IMG/VR virus record: IMGVR_UViG_3300036770_001964
Span: 1 to 30,336 of that record
Source of the DNA: a virus
Length of the DNA stretch: 30,336 nt
Direction: 5' to 3' (one strand)
Of the stretch, positions 6,542 to 14,872 are shown one piece after another (the first letter of the stretch is position 1; each line of letters begins with the position of its first letter). The position numbers were made by a program, and so were the translations under genes. The notes under the pieces were generated by a model. That model made no database searches and was not told the origin of the DNA. It saw only the letters and a program-made list of their open reading frames with translations.

Positions 6542-6888
6542 ACAGCGAGACACCATCGGATCTATTGGCGACACTTCGGAAGCAGTTTGCGAAGCTTCAT
6601 CTGGAGCTAGCAGCAGGTAGGCAGGAGGCAGCTCAGGCCAGGATAGATGCACTGGATCAGATGATCGAGGTGCTGCAATTCGAGGATGAGCAGAACCGCA
6701 AGTTGATGGGCGTTGATGAGGAGGGAGCGATTGTCTGGCGTTTGCTAGTCGAAGGTGACAGCCTAAAGGCGGGTGATCAAATATGGGATGGGTTCGACCA
6801 GGAGTGGCGAGATATTCCGGAGGAAGAGCACGGAGTAGACGTAGAGGAGCACCGTGTCATTCGCCGTAAAATCTTCATCACTGGGTGA
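6538..6888 (+). CDS. Hypothetical acidic protein with N-terminal coiled coil
   Basis: This encodes 116 residues. Residues 8-55 form a probable amphipathic helix or coiled coil (LLATLRKQFAKLHLELAAGR and onward). The rest is strongly acidic, with a beta-like segment from about residue 63 (AIVWRLLVEGDSLKAGDQIW). The ATG overlaps the stop of the sigma-like gene (ATGA), so the two may be made in similar amounts. No family is recognised. Confidence 0.6.
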   Translation: MNSETPSDLLATLRKQFAKLHLELAAGRQEAAQARIDALDQMIEVLQFEDEQNRKLMGVDEEGAIVWRLLVEGDSLKAGDQIWDGFDQEWRDIPEEEHGVDVEEHRVIRRKIFITG

Positions 6889-6894
6889 TCGATC

Positions 6895-8772
6895 ATGCAG
6901 CCAAGATGGTATCAGACCGAAGCAGTCGAGGCTATCGCTGCGCACTTCGCCACCAGTAACACCAGCCCGGCAATTATCCTGCCGACTGGGGCTGGCAAGT
7001 CGCTTGTCATTGCCATGCTAGCCCAGAGGATGGTCGCTAATGGTGGCCGTGTTGCGGTGTTCCAGCATAGGGCGGAACTGATCACCCAGAACGCAGCAAA
7101 GTTCCAGGCGATCTGCCCTGATGTTCCGGTTGGAATCTGGTCCGCATCGCTGAACCAGAAGAGCGGTAGTCAGCCGGTTGTGTTCGCTGGGATCCAGTCA
7201 GCGGCAAAGGAGGAGAGCCTGCTACACCTCGGCTGGCGGGATCTCATCATCGCAGATGAATGCCACTTGATTCCGCCCGATGGTGATGGTCAGTGGCTTT
7301 CGATGCTGCGTTACTGGCAACGGCTCAATCCTGACATCCGCTTTGCTGGGTTGACTGCATCACCATGGCGGCTAGATAGCGGGTCGATCATTGGTGCGGA
7401 TCGGATGTTGCAAACGGTTGCGTTTTCGGCGCCGATAACACGGCTAATCGAGGAGGGTTATCTGTGCAACCTGATTTCGAAGGATCCCGATAACCACATC
7501 GACACCGCTGGCGTTGGGATGTCTGGCGGTGAGTACATCCTGAAGCAACTAGATGACGCTGCGAGCAAGGACGCTGCAAAGGTCGATCTGGCTTGCCGTG
7601 AACTGGTGGCAAGGACTGCTGGACGCAATTCCGTTCTAGTTTTTTGCTGTGGTCGCAAGCATGCCCGTATGGTGGTTGAGTCGATCGCTAATATGGAACC
7701 CGGTAACGTTGCGTACGTGGACGGCCAGACCAGTAAGAGCGATCGCAAGGAGACGCTGGAAGCGTTTGCGGGCCAGCAATTTAAGTTCCTTGTGAACATC
7801 GATGTTCTCACCACTGGATTCGACGCTCCTTGCATCGACGCCATTGCAATGCTACGCCCGAGCCAATCTAAGGGGCTGGTCTACCAGATGATCGGGCGAG
7901 GTTTGCGGACGCATCACAGCAAGCAGGACTGCCTGGTTCTCGACTTCGCTGGGAACCTAATCACTCATGGCCCGATTGATTCCTTCGCCGATGACTACCG
8001 AACTACTCAGCGTGGCGAAGGTGGCGAGGCACCTAGTAAGGTTTGCCCTGAGTGCAAAGAGATCGTTCACGCAGCAGCGACGCAGTGCACCCAGTGCGAT
8101 CACCAATTCCCAGAAAAGGAGATTAAGCACGACATCCGGCCTGCGGAGGTGCGTGTCTTGTCTGGTGGTGAGGACGCAATGGAGACGGTGGACGTTGAGA
8201 GCGTGAGCTATACAGTTTACGCTCCCGAGCATAAGCCGCGAATGTTGTGGGTCACCTACAAGCTGATCGGCGCGGCGGCGGTGGCTGAGTACGTCTGCTT
8301 AGAGCACCAGCAAGGATCCTGGCAGCAAAAGAAGGCAGCAGCCTGGTGGCGTGAGCGTTCAGACGTCCCGGTACCCGATTCCGTTTGGGCAGCGTACAGG
8401 CTCCACAAGTCTGACGAAAGTGCTATTGCATCGCCTCGGCAGTTGGTACTAAAGTGGACCAAAGGCAAGCGATGGCCGGACATTGTGCAGTACATCGGCA
8501 TCCAAAAGGCGATTATGGATGCGGGCTACCTAGCGGATTTGCAGGATACCATCTACATCGACAGGGACGTATTCCGTGGACTCAAAAAAAAAGAACTGAC
8601 TTGGATAGCTAGTGAAAAGCGTTGGCGAAAAATCTACAAGGGCAGGCAGCTTACATTTTCTGGTGCTGGTGGCGAGGAGGCGAGCTACGAGAGGGCACTG
8701 GAAGAATTCAGGGCGAAGAAGGAAGAGATTGACCACGAGATTTTTTTATCTGGGCAACAAAAAGGAGGTTAG
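6895..8772 (+). CDS. SF2 DEAD/DEAH-type helicase with zinc-binding insert
   Basis: This encodes 625 residues. N-terminal RecA domain: Q-like region RWYQTEAV (4-11), Walker A LPTGAGKS (29-36), DECH box (121-124), motif III GLTASPWR (152-159). C-terminal RecA domain: LVFCCGRKHA (248-257), TTGFDAP (306-312) and motif VI QMIGRGLRT (331-339). A CPEC/CTQC four-cysteine site (384-401) follows, then a ~220-residue region of unknown fold. Phage proteins of this shape unwind DNA at the origin or during recombination. A run of nine A at 8584-8592 (Lys-Lys-Lys) is a possible slippage site. Confidence 0.9.
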   Translation: MQPRWYQTEAVEAIAAHFATSNTSPAIILPTGAGKSLVIAMLAQRMVANGGRVAVFQHRAELITQNAAKFQAICPDVPVGIWSASLNQKSGSQPVVFAGIQSAAKEESLLHLGWRDLIIADECHLIPPDGDGQWLSMLRYWQRLNPDIRFAGLTASPWRLDSGSIIGADRMLQTVAFSAPITRLIEEGYLCNLISKDPDNHIDTAGVGMSGGEYILKQLDDAASKDAAKVDLACRELVARTAGRNSVLVFCCGRKHARMVVESIANMEPGNVAYVDGQTSKSDRKETLEAFAGQQFKFLVNIDVLTTGFDAPCIDAIAMLRPSQSKGLVYQMIGRGLRTHHSKQDCLVLDFAGNLITHGPIDSFADDYRTTQRGEGGEAPSKVCPECKEIVHAAATQCTQCDHQFPEKEIKHDIRPAEVRVLSGGEDAMETVDVESVSYTVYAPEHKPRMLWVTYKLIGAAAVAEYVCLEHQQGSWQQKKAAAWWRERSDVPVPDSVWAAYRLHKSDESAIASPRQLVLKWTKGKRWPDIVQYIGIQKAIMDAGYLADLQDTIYIDRDVFRGLKKKELTWIASEKRWRKIYKGRQLTFSGAGGEEASYERALEEFRAKKEEIDHEIFLSGQQKGG

Positions 8773-8775
8773 ATC

Positions 8776-9330
8776 ATGGGCTGGCAGAGCACTTACACCG
8801 AAGGGGCGGCAAGGGCGGAGAAGCTTAGGAAGTCAAAGAAGCTTGGCGAGGCGAGAAAGTCGATCATCATGGCCACCGAGCAGGCTAGCATGAGCACGCC
8901 ATGCGACATCGGACTGCCGTGGGTGAGCGATGAAGCGGAACGGCTGATACATCAACTCATCGAGGAGGAAGGTGTTAAGGGCATCCGCCTCGTAGAGGAA
9001 CGCTGGTTGGAGTCAATTTTTGCCGAGCGGACGCGGGTGTTATCGCTAATTCGGCAGCATTTCTGTGACCCAGCGGAGTCCATAGAGCAGGGTTTGAATC
9101 GTCGCCTAGGGCTAACCTTGCGACCATCCGGCCAGTACAACAAAAGCAAGGTTTACTGCGATCAACTCAAGCACGCTTATCAGTTGGCCTGGTCGAAGAT
9201 CATGTCCGGTTATGAGCGACCAACGGAAAAGAGCCCGGAGGAGATAAGGAACGAGAGAGACAGAAAGCGGAAGTGCCAGGAACACATGAGAAAGCACCAG
9301 AAGCGGCTGATTAAGGCAGGTGCAGAATGA
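8776..9330 (+). CDS. Hypothetical basic protein between helicase and primase genes
   Basis: This encodes 184 residues. It is highly charged; the N-terminus is a Lys/Arg-rich helix (residues 10-30) and the C-terminus is a long basic helix (about 145-184, ending QKRLIKAGAE). AAAGGAGG (8760-8767) gives one of the strongest ribosome sites in the window, so high expression is plausible. It ends in an ATGA overlap with the primase gene. Its position suggests a replication accessory protein such as a loader, but no motif proves it. Confidence 0.65.
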   Translation: MGWQSTYTEGAARAEKLRKSKKLGEARKSIIMATEQASMSTPCDIGLPWVSDEAERLIHQLIEEEGVKGIRLVEERWLESIFAERTRVLSLIRQHFCDPAESIEQGLNRRLGLTLRPSGQYNKSKVYCDQLKHAYQLAWSKIMSGYERPTEKSPEEIRNERDRKRKCQEHMRKHQKRLIKAGAE

Positions 9331-11465
9331 ACCTTGGCAGCATACCAAAGGAGCTATTGGACCAGCCCAATTGGGTCCGCTGGTGGTACACGCCAGACGG
9401 AAAAAAGATGTTCATTGGCAAGTCGAACGATCGATCTACCTGGCATACAATCGACGATCTAGCTACCTCAGAGGCAGTGGCGTTTGTCATTCCTGAATCT
9501 GGCCAGTATGTAGGCGTCGATTTGGATGACGTCATTGGGCTGGATGGGGTGATGACTGATGAGGCGAGCGAAATTCTGCACCGGTTTATCGGTGTTGCCT
9601 ACGCTGAATTGTCGCCATCTGGTAGCGGTTTCAAGCTGATTACCAGGGGACGCAAGCCGGATTGGGCGAAGTGTGAGCTAAGCACCTGGCTGGAATGCTA
9701 CGATCACAACCGCTTTTGGTGTATGACGGGGAGACCAGTAGATCCATCTGAAGCGGACTGGATGGAAATCGGCGACGGTCAGGAGGCGATTGACTGGCTT
9801 TGCGAGAAGTACCTCAGACCATCCCAACCAGTGAAGCGGCCAAAGCAGATCCAGGTTGTCACAGAAGCTCCTAGCGGGTCGCTAATTGAACGCGCCGAAG
9901 CATACGTAGCAGCATACCCGCCAAGCTTAGAAGGTGGTCGCAACAATGCAGCATTCAAGCTTGCTGGCCATCTGTTCGCGATCGACCACTACGGCGAACG
10001 GCTAACGGTGGACCAGTGTTTCCATCTCGTTTGGCAGTGGAACTGCGGACTGACCAACCCGCTTGACGAAGTCGAAATCCGCTCGGCTGTGGAGTCGAGC
10101 AGTCGTAACGGTACACCGATGGAGACCAAGCCCGCCACAGCAAGGGCTGTCACGGTTGCTAGGGTGCTATCTAGCGACGATGAAATCCAGCCATCGCTAA
10201 ACGATCTGATAGAGGGCGTAAAGGACGCACACGCAGCGGGATGGCCTGCCCGATTGATGAGACCACCTGGTTTTATGGGCGAGGTTGTGGACTTTATCCA
10301 GAAGCAGAACCCTCGGCCATCTGCAATCCTTGCCCTGCCCGCTGCGATCGCGTTACAGGCTACGCTCCTCGGTAACAAGTGGCGGGACAAATCCGGCAAC
10401 CGTGCCAACCTTTACTTGATCGCAGTCGCTCCACCTGGGGCGGGTAAGGCGGCACCAATTCGGGTTGTCCAGGATGTCCTTACCGCGGCAGGGGCGGAGG
10501 AACTGTGGGGCGGCAAGCCGTCAAGTGATTCCGCGATGGCGTCAGACATGAAGGTGAAATCGACAAAGCTTTACGTATGGGATGAGTTCGGAAAGTTCTT
10601 GCAGAAAACCAAAATGACCAGCGGAGGCAGTGCGACACTCAACACCATTCAAGATGCGATGCTGGAGCTGTGGTCAATTAACGGAGGAACGTGGAAGCAG
10701 AAGAGCTATTCTGATTCCAAGCTGAACAAGCAGGTCGATGATCCTTGTATGCTGCTTCATGGATCAACCACGCCAGGAACGCTGTGGGCAGGGTTCGATG
10801 AGTCGAATCTTTTAGATGGATTCTGTGCGCGTCTCCTGATCTTCCAAGAGCACCAGTACGGACCACTTCAGGAGACGGAACAGCAAGCACCGCCAGAATC
10901 GATCATTCAGCAGGCTAGATACTGGGTACAGGTTAAGCATCACGATGGAAACCTGCCAGAGCTAAACGCTGGTTGTCGGGTGATACCCGAAACGGAGAAC
11001 GCTCGGCAATACTTCCGTGAGATGGCGGGATTGATGGAAGACAATTTGCACGATGAAGCGGCAGCAGCACAATGGGCGAGGTCCAGCGAGAAGGCCCGTA
11101 GATTGGCCATCTGCTACGCTTGCAGCAGGGACTACCTAGCACCCGTTATTGACGACGAAGCCGCTCAGTGGGGCTGTGATGTGGTCAGAATTGCCACCCA
11201 GCAGTTCCTGAAGGCGGCTAGGTCAGAGATCACCGGGAGCGACTGGCAGACGGCACGCTGGAAGAAGGTGCTATCCTACATCAAGAGCGAGACGAAGCGA
11301 CGCCAACCGGTTAGCCGGTCGTCTCTGATTCGGAAGTTTCGAATGACTGCGACGGAGATGGAGAAGATCCTCGGTGCGTTGACCGAGGCGAGGGAGATTG
11401 AGGCTGTTGCTGTCGCTGATCCACGGCCAGGCCGCCCTGGGACGTACTACCGGGCGATGGGATGA
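9327..11465 (+). CDS. Primase-polymerase with DUF3987-like ATPase region
   Basis: This encodes 712 residues. The first ~150 look like the catalytic half of phage and plasmid PrimPol proteins of the NrS-1 sort: NWVRWW, GVDLDD (63-68) with the metal-binding acidic residues, SPSGSGFK (96-103) and RFWCMTGR (129-136). A linker and helical region follow (180-270). Residues ~300-560 resemble DUF3987, with a P-loop-like APPGAGKAAP (368-377) and LYVWDE (415-420) as Walker B. The P-loop has Ala where Ser/Thr usually follows the Lys. The C-terminal ~90 residues look like a winged helix. It would make primers and perhaps copy DNA. The last 155 bases overlap a convergent minus-strand gene. Confidence 0.8.
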   Translation: MNLGSIPKELLDQPNWVRWWYTPDGKKMFIGKSNDRSTWHTIDDLATSEAVAFVIPESGQYVGVDLDDVIGLDGVMTDEASEILHRFIGVAYAELSPSGSGFKLITRGRKPDWAKCELSTWLECYDHNRFWCMTGRPVDPSEADWMEIGDGQEAIDWLCEKYLRPSQPVKRPKQIQVVTEAPSGSLIERAEAYVAAYPPSLEGGRNNAAFKLAGHLFAIDHYGERLTVDQCFHLVWQWNCGLTNPLDEVEIRSAVESSSRNGTPMETKPATARAVTVARVLSSDDEIQPSLNDLIEGVKDAHAAGWPARLMRPPGFMGEVVDFIQKQNPRPSAILALPAAIALQATLLGNKWRDKSGNRANLYLIAVAPPGAGKAAPIRVVQDVLTAAGAEELWGGKPSSDSAMASDMKVKSTKLYVWDEFGKFLQKTKMTSGGSATLNTIQDAMLELWSINGGTWKQKSYSDSKLNKQVDDPCMLLHGSTTPGTLWAGFDESNLLDGFCARLLIFQEHQYGPLQETEQQAPPESIIQQARYWVQVKHHDGNLPELNAGCRVIPETENARQYFREMAGLMEDNLHDEAAAAQWARSSEKARRLAICYACSRDYLAPVIDDEAAQWGCDVVRIATQQFLKAARSEITGSDWQTARWKKVLSYIKSETKRRQPVSRSSLIRKFRMTATEMEKILGALTEAREIEAVAVADPRPGRPGTYYRAMG

Positions 11466-11691
11466 GCTCCTCAACGCTCAGGATGGTGGAGCGAAGGATT
11501 GTATAAACGTGGTTGTTTGGGCTCTCCCTTTCGTACTTGCCATCTACCAGCCAGCACCCAAGCGTGATTGTCTTGCGGTGCTTGGCGACCAGTTCACCAA
11601 CCAGGCGGATTTGATAGGCGTCATCTCCCTCGGCATGATCCAAGAACACAACTCGGTAGAGTCGCCCGAGCTCAAATTTCTGGATGGTCAT
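11311..11691 (-). CDS. Hypothetical late/accessory protein, convergent with the primase gene
   Basis: This encodes 126 residues. The first ~78 are well-formed (LYRVVFLDH, a strand-rich core, ending SVEELIP) and could be a small beta-barrel-like domain. The last ~48 are a low-complexity Ser/Pro/Gln/Glu tail encoded entirely inside the primase coding region on the other strand, so the tail may be a by-product of the convergent overlap. The ATG at 11691 lies within the 3' end of the diphosphohydrolase-like gene. No family is recognised. This is the last gene of the minus-strand operon. Confidence 0.6.
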   Translation of the reverse strand: MTIQKFELGRLYRVVFLDHAEGDDAYQIRLVGELVAKHRKTITLGCWLVDGKYERESPNNHVYTILRSTILSVEELIPSPGSTSQGGLAVDQRQQQPQSPSPRSTHRGSSPSPSQSFETSESETTG

Positions 11692-12055
11692 AGGTTGGTG
11701 CCTGTAATCCTGCTTCCACTGCCAGAGTCAAGGCGAACGCAACACGGGTGAGGGCGTTGACTAAGTGAGGTTCGGAGCGATCACCTGCTGACCACTCGAC
11801 CAGATGATTCATTGCGTGCCCGATGTGCTCCTCCAGCGGGATCTTTTTCCAGTTGTGGGGCCCGTACTTGCGCAAGCCGAAGCCGTTGCACTGGGCTAAG
11901 AGCCTGAGCACCACAGGCGGAACTACATCGTACCTTGCCAGCGTGAACGAGTGCTTTCCGCCTTGTGCGTTAGTCTCGGTGTCGCCTTCCTTTAGCTTGG
12001 GAGGTTTGACCCACTCTAGACGCGATTGTTTTTTCGTTGGTTTCTTGGTTGTCAT
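11672..12055 (-). CDS. dATP/dGTP diphosphohydrolase-like protein (DUF5664, MazG-related)
   Basis: This encodes 127 residues. The family pattern is clear: GGKHSF (32-37), a helix ending GLRKYGPHNW (60-69, the hallmark KYGxxNW), then EEHIGHAMNHLVEW (75-88) with acidic and His residues for metal binding, and a closing helix with NALTRVAFAL (100-109). Related phage enzymes remove dGTP or dATP and shape the purine pool, in some phages for modified-base synthesis. The basic, Lys-rich N-terminus (1-20) is extra. ATGA overlap with the methyltransferase gene upstream. Confidence 0.8.
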   Translation of the reverse strand: MTTKKPTKKQSRLEWVKPPKLKEGDTETNAQGGKHSFTLARYDVVPPVVLRLLAQCNGFGLRKYGPHNWKKIPLEEHIGHAMNHLVEWSAGDRSEPHLVNALTRVAFALTLAVEAGLQAPTYDHPEI

Positions 12056-13341
12056 TTCTTTGCAGCCTCAATTCTAGCCTTGGCAATCTCCACGTATTCC
12101 GCCTCCCGTTCGATCCCGATGAACTGGAAGCCCTCCAGCATCGCGGCTTTTGCGGTTGATCCTGATCCGGTGAACGGGTCAAGGATGGTTCCGTTTGGTG
12201 GTGTTATCAGTCGGCAGAGGTAGCGCATTAGGTTGGTAGGCTTGACGGTAGGGTGTCTGTTACCATCGCCCCTATCCCGCTTGCTCGCCTTCGCGCAGTA
12301 AAAAAAGCGGGCGGAATCACTGAGCAGCTCCGTTACCTCCTCGCTGCCGTCGTGGATCAGGTTGGCTGGCCAGCGGCCAGCGTTCAAAGGTTCGACTTTG
12401 TGTCCCGTTCTCCACCCGCTATCTGCATACGGAGCCTGTTCGCTGCGAGTAGTTCCACCATCAGCCCCAACCCTGCACCCATCCACATTGATAGCCCCGG
12501 TGCCATGCTCCAGCACGTTGGCGGCAACGGTGCCAATAAGCGGCTTGCGAGCAACGGTGATCGGTTCCATCGCGGGTTTAAGGGCGGTTCCCCAGCCGGA
12601 CCATTGGCGGGCGGCTTCGGTGGCGGGGGCGGTGATGTTATATTCCTCACCTATATGTTCTTTCCATGGGCGTGGCACAGCTTCCGCAGAAAAGCCAGCA
12701 TTTCCCCGAGTTGCTATCGCCACTACCTCACGATCTGACCACGCCTCGCCAGGCTTTCCCTTGCGTCCGTTCAAACGCCATATTTCGTCGTCAATGCTGT
12801 CGTCGAATTTTAGTAATGCTTTCAATTTTTGCCACTGATCCCAAGTTGCAACACGAGATTTGCTGCCAGGAGTAATTGTAAACAACGCTTGGCCGATGTT
12901 TTTTGTGCCAAAATGCTGCTCAATCTGCACGCGCGTGACGCCAGCCGCTTGGCGCCTGTTTTCTAGCCAACGCACTACGGCGTTGATGGCTTCTGTGTCG
13001 TCTCGCTTCTTATCAATCGCCTTGCTCACATCCAACGATTTCGGAAACCCGGACCCATACACCCACGCAATCATATCGCGGATCTCAAAGCCAGCATCCT
13101 CGATCCTCACCGCCATCCGGTGTTGCGTCCTGGTTCCAGCGAACGCCAGTAGATGACCACCCGGCTTGAGAACGCGCAAGCACTCAGCCCACACATTGAC
13201 CGCAGGAACATCGTAGTCCCAACGCTTCCCCATAAACGCCAAGCCGTATGGCGGATCAGTTACCACCGCATCGACGCTGCTATCCGCAAGCGTTCGCAGG
13301 ACTTCCAGGCAGTCGCCGTGATGGATAACATATTCGCCCAC
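12052..13341 (-). CDS. DNA adenine/cytosine-N4 methyltransferase, beta class
   Basis: This encodes 429 residues. Motif IV DPPYG (29-33) comes near the N-terminus and the AdoMet-binding motif I DPFTGSGST (388-396) near the C-terminus, with HPTVKP just before it; this order defines the beta class of amino-methyltransferases. DPPY favours N6-adenine. Between them lies a long target-recognition region; residues ~105-210 form an extra, HTH-like and basic segment (RVQIEQHFG). The start is a GTG at 13341, one base into the stop of the upstream gene, with GAGGG ahead of it. No restriction enzyme partner is seen, so it is probably an orphan, protecting phage DNA or timing gene expression. Confidence 0.9.
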   Translation of the reverse strand: MGEYVIHHGDCLEVLRTLADSSVDAVVTDPPYGLAFMGKRWDYDVPAVNVWAECLRVLKPGGHLLAFAGTRTQHRMAVRIEDAGFEIRDMIAWVYGSGFPKSLDVSKAIDKKRDDTEAINAVVRWLENRRQAAGVTRVQIEQHFGTKNIGQALFTITPGSKSRVATWDQWQKLKALLKFDDSIDDEIWRLNGRKGKPGEAWSDREVVAIATRGNAGFSAEAVPRPWKEHIGEEYNITAPATEAARQWSGWGTALKPAMEPITVARKPLIGTVAANVLEHGTGAINVDGCRVGADGGTTRSEQAPYADSGWRTGHKVEPLNAGRWPANLIHDGSEEVTELLSDSARFFYCAKASKRDRGDGNRHPTVKPTNLMRYLCRLITPPNGTILDPFTGSGSTAKAAMLEGFQFIGIEREAEYVEIAKARIEAAKK

Positions 13342-14219
13342 TATTTAGCCCTCATTGCTTCGAGATTCAATCTATCCGCACCGCCCTTGGTTCGGCTTAC
13401 GGTTATCCCTAGCCAAGCCGATCCGATATTCTTCGGCCCCATACCACGCTCAACTTCCCACCCTCCAGAGCCATCGCCCCAGGCGTCTTTGTACCCAGGG
13501 CACCTGACGTGCAATTGCTCATCGCGGTACACTTTGCCGTTTTGGCTGATGCGTTGGCGAGGGATACTGAAGATCCAATCGTCGTGGGTGTGACCAGTCA
13601 GCACAACGTTAGCGTCTGGCGTATAGTTGGCAATCCGATTCGTTTGAATCACCCCCTTCGTCACTGGACCACCACCTCCCGAGCCGTGGTAATGATGGAG
13701 CCAGGCGGAGGCGACGTATCGGTCCGGGTTTGCGGATGATTTGACTGACAGCCGAACCCACCCACTGTAGCCCGAGGATAGCGTGACGCCTCCAACTGAT
13801 CGCAGGCCAGCAGTGAGCCGGTCAGTCAAGTCGGTTTCATGGTTCTTCTGAATAGCTGTTTCGTGGTTGCCACGGCCACAGATGGCAAGGATGTTTTTGT
13901 ACGGCTGGTAGAATTCAATAGCAGTAGATACCAGCGAGTCGAGGTAGTTATTCGTTTGATGTTCCGGGCGGATCGATTCCTTAGAGCTGCGTCGATCGTA
14001 CTTCCCCTGCATCGCGCAATACAAGTCTCCGTTGTCCAGCACTGGGCAATTGCTTTCCAGTGCCTCATTTAGGTGCTTCCGCTCTAGATCCTGGTCACAT
14101 TTTGGGTTGTCATGATGAACGTCAGAGCGAAGCAGCATCCACTGCGTATCCTGCCCTACATCCCAAAAGCAAATCTCGAATACGTTAGGCCCGATCTGTT
14201 TTAGCGTCCACTTTTGCAT
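13341..14219 (-). CDS. Calcineurin-like metallophosphoesterase
   Basis: This encodes 292 residues. Metal-binding motifs are in family order: SDVHHD (32-37, giving D-x-H), LDNGD (61-65), GRGNHE (115-120), HHYHGSG (175-181) and LTGHTHDDW (207-215). All expected metal ligands seem present. It may cleave DNA ends, nucleotides or protein phosphates; the substrate cannot be told. GAGG precedes the ATG at 14219, which lies inside the RMF-like gene. Linked by overlap to the methyltransferase gene, it belongs to an accessory block that is not needed for virion structure. Confidence 0.9.
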   Translation of the reverse strand: MQKWTLKQIGPNVFEICFWDVGQDTQWMLLRSDVHHDNPKCDQDLERKHLNEALESNCPVLDNGDLYCAMQGKYDRRSSKESIRPEHQTNNYLDSLVSTAIEFYQPYKNILAICGRGNHETAIQKNHETDLTDRLTAGLRSVGGVTLSSGYSGWVRLSVKSSANPDRYVASAWLHHYHGSGGGGPVTKGVIQTNRIANYTPDANVVLTGHTHDDWIFSIPRQRISQNGKVYRDEQLHVRCPGYKDAWGDGSGGWEVERGMGPKNIGSAWLGITVSRTKGGADRLNLEAMRAK

Positions 14220-14403
14220 GGTCGTTCCTCAAATTGAGTCTAGATCGGATCGCCTCTACACGCTTCTCACCCCATTCATCTAGCCAACCCTGGAACCAAT
14301 AGAGGCGATCAAGCTCGCCCATCTTGTGCGGGTTGCTATCAAACGGGTCACCGTTATTGAACGCCTCCCGGCCTTTCGCGTTCGCTGTTTTCTTCTTGCC
14401 CAT
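14185..14403 (-). CDS. Ribosome modulation factor (RMF)-like small protein
   Basis: This encodes 72 residues. The core GREAFNNGDPFDSNPHK followed by LYWFQGWLDEW (residues ~11-43) recalls the RMF pattern of a Gly-rich turn then W..GW in a helix; RMF dimerises 70S ribosomes in stationary-phase bacteria. The N-terminus is basic. The start was moved to 14403 because AAGAGG lies six bases upstream; the open frame continues to 14460 without a ribosome site. If the assignment holds, the phage could act on host ribosomes. Short similarity only, so the call is tentative. Confidence 0.5.
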   Translation of the reverse strand: MGKKKTANAKGREAFNNGDPFDSNPHKMGELDRLYWFQGWLDEWGEKRVEAIRSRLNLRNDHAKVDAKTDRA

Positions 14404-14872
14404 CGATCGCCTCTTTCGTGAGTCGGCAAGCTTCTTTAATGATTGATCGCCACGGGTCAAACGGATTGAGCCATCGCAATGCCCCGGTCATTGTAGCCCG
14501 AATCGCGGCAAAAATGGTGACACTCCAGTCGAACTGCTCAGCGTTTGCCCTCAGTTCATCGGCCAAGCTATCAATGCTGTCTAGGCACGCCTCCCATCCT
14601 TTGGCGTTCATGTTGGCCTGAACCCTACGACATCCACAGCCGCTGGGAGGATCGATCCCGAAGTGCTTTTTGATGAGGTAGTACACCGCATCACCTGGCC
14701 GATCGAGTCGGTTGCGCTCAATAAATCTTTCGCCCTTTTTTTGGATTGCTACAACCCTCGACGAATCGATCTTCTCAGTGTACTTTGAGCAGCACGCAAA
14801 AACCGTTACCGGCTTACGTGAATGATAGACTTCACCGCACCTTGGACAGGTATACTGGCTTACTCCGTGCAT
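14354..14872 (-). CDS. Zinc-finger-containing hypothetical protein
   Basis: This encodes 172 residues. CPRC (9-12) and the later CC pair (27-28) look like a zinc ribbon. A second block, GDAVYYLIKKHFGIDP then CGCRRVQANMN (about 61-90), has the look of a small helical module with a Cys pair that occurs near phage tail genes. The rest is helical. The gene overlaps the cysteine-rich gene upstream by 13 bases and the RMF-like gene by 50 bases. No catalytic motif; role unknown. Confidence 0.6.
   Translation of the reverse strand: MHGVSQYTCPRCGEVYHSRKPVTVFACCSKYTEKIDSSRVVAIQKKGERFIERNRLDRPGDAVYYLIKKHFGIDPPSGCGCRRVQANMNAKGWEACLDSIDSLADELRANAEQFDWSVTIFAAIRATMTGALRWLNPFDPWRSIIKEACRLTKEAIDGQEENSERERPGGVQ

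Noticed and set aside
11440-11700. Bidirectional terminator between the convergent operons
   Set aside because: No GC-rich stem with a T tract was found on either strand in the junction.
12253-12838. Plus-strand open frames of 158-161 residues opposite the methyltransferase gene
   Set aside because: Composition is Ser/Pro/Ala-rich shadow sequence; the minus strand carries complete methyltransferase motifs.
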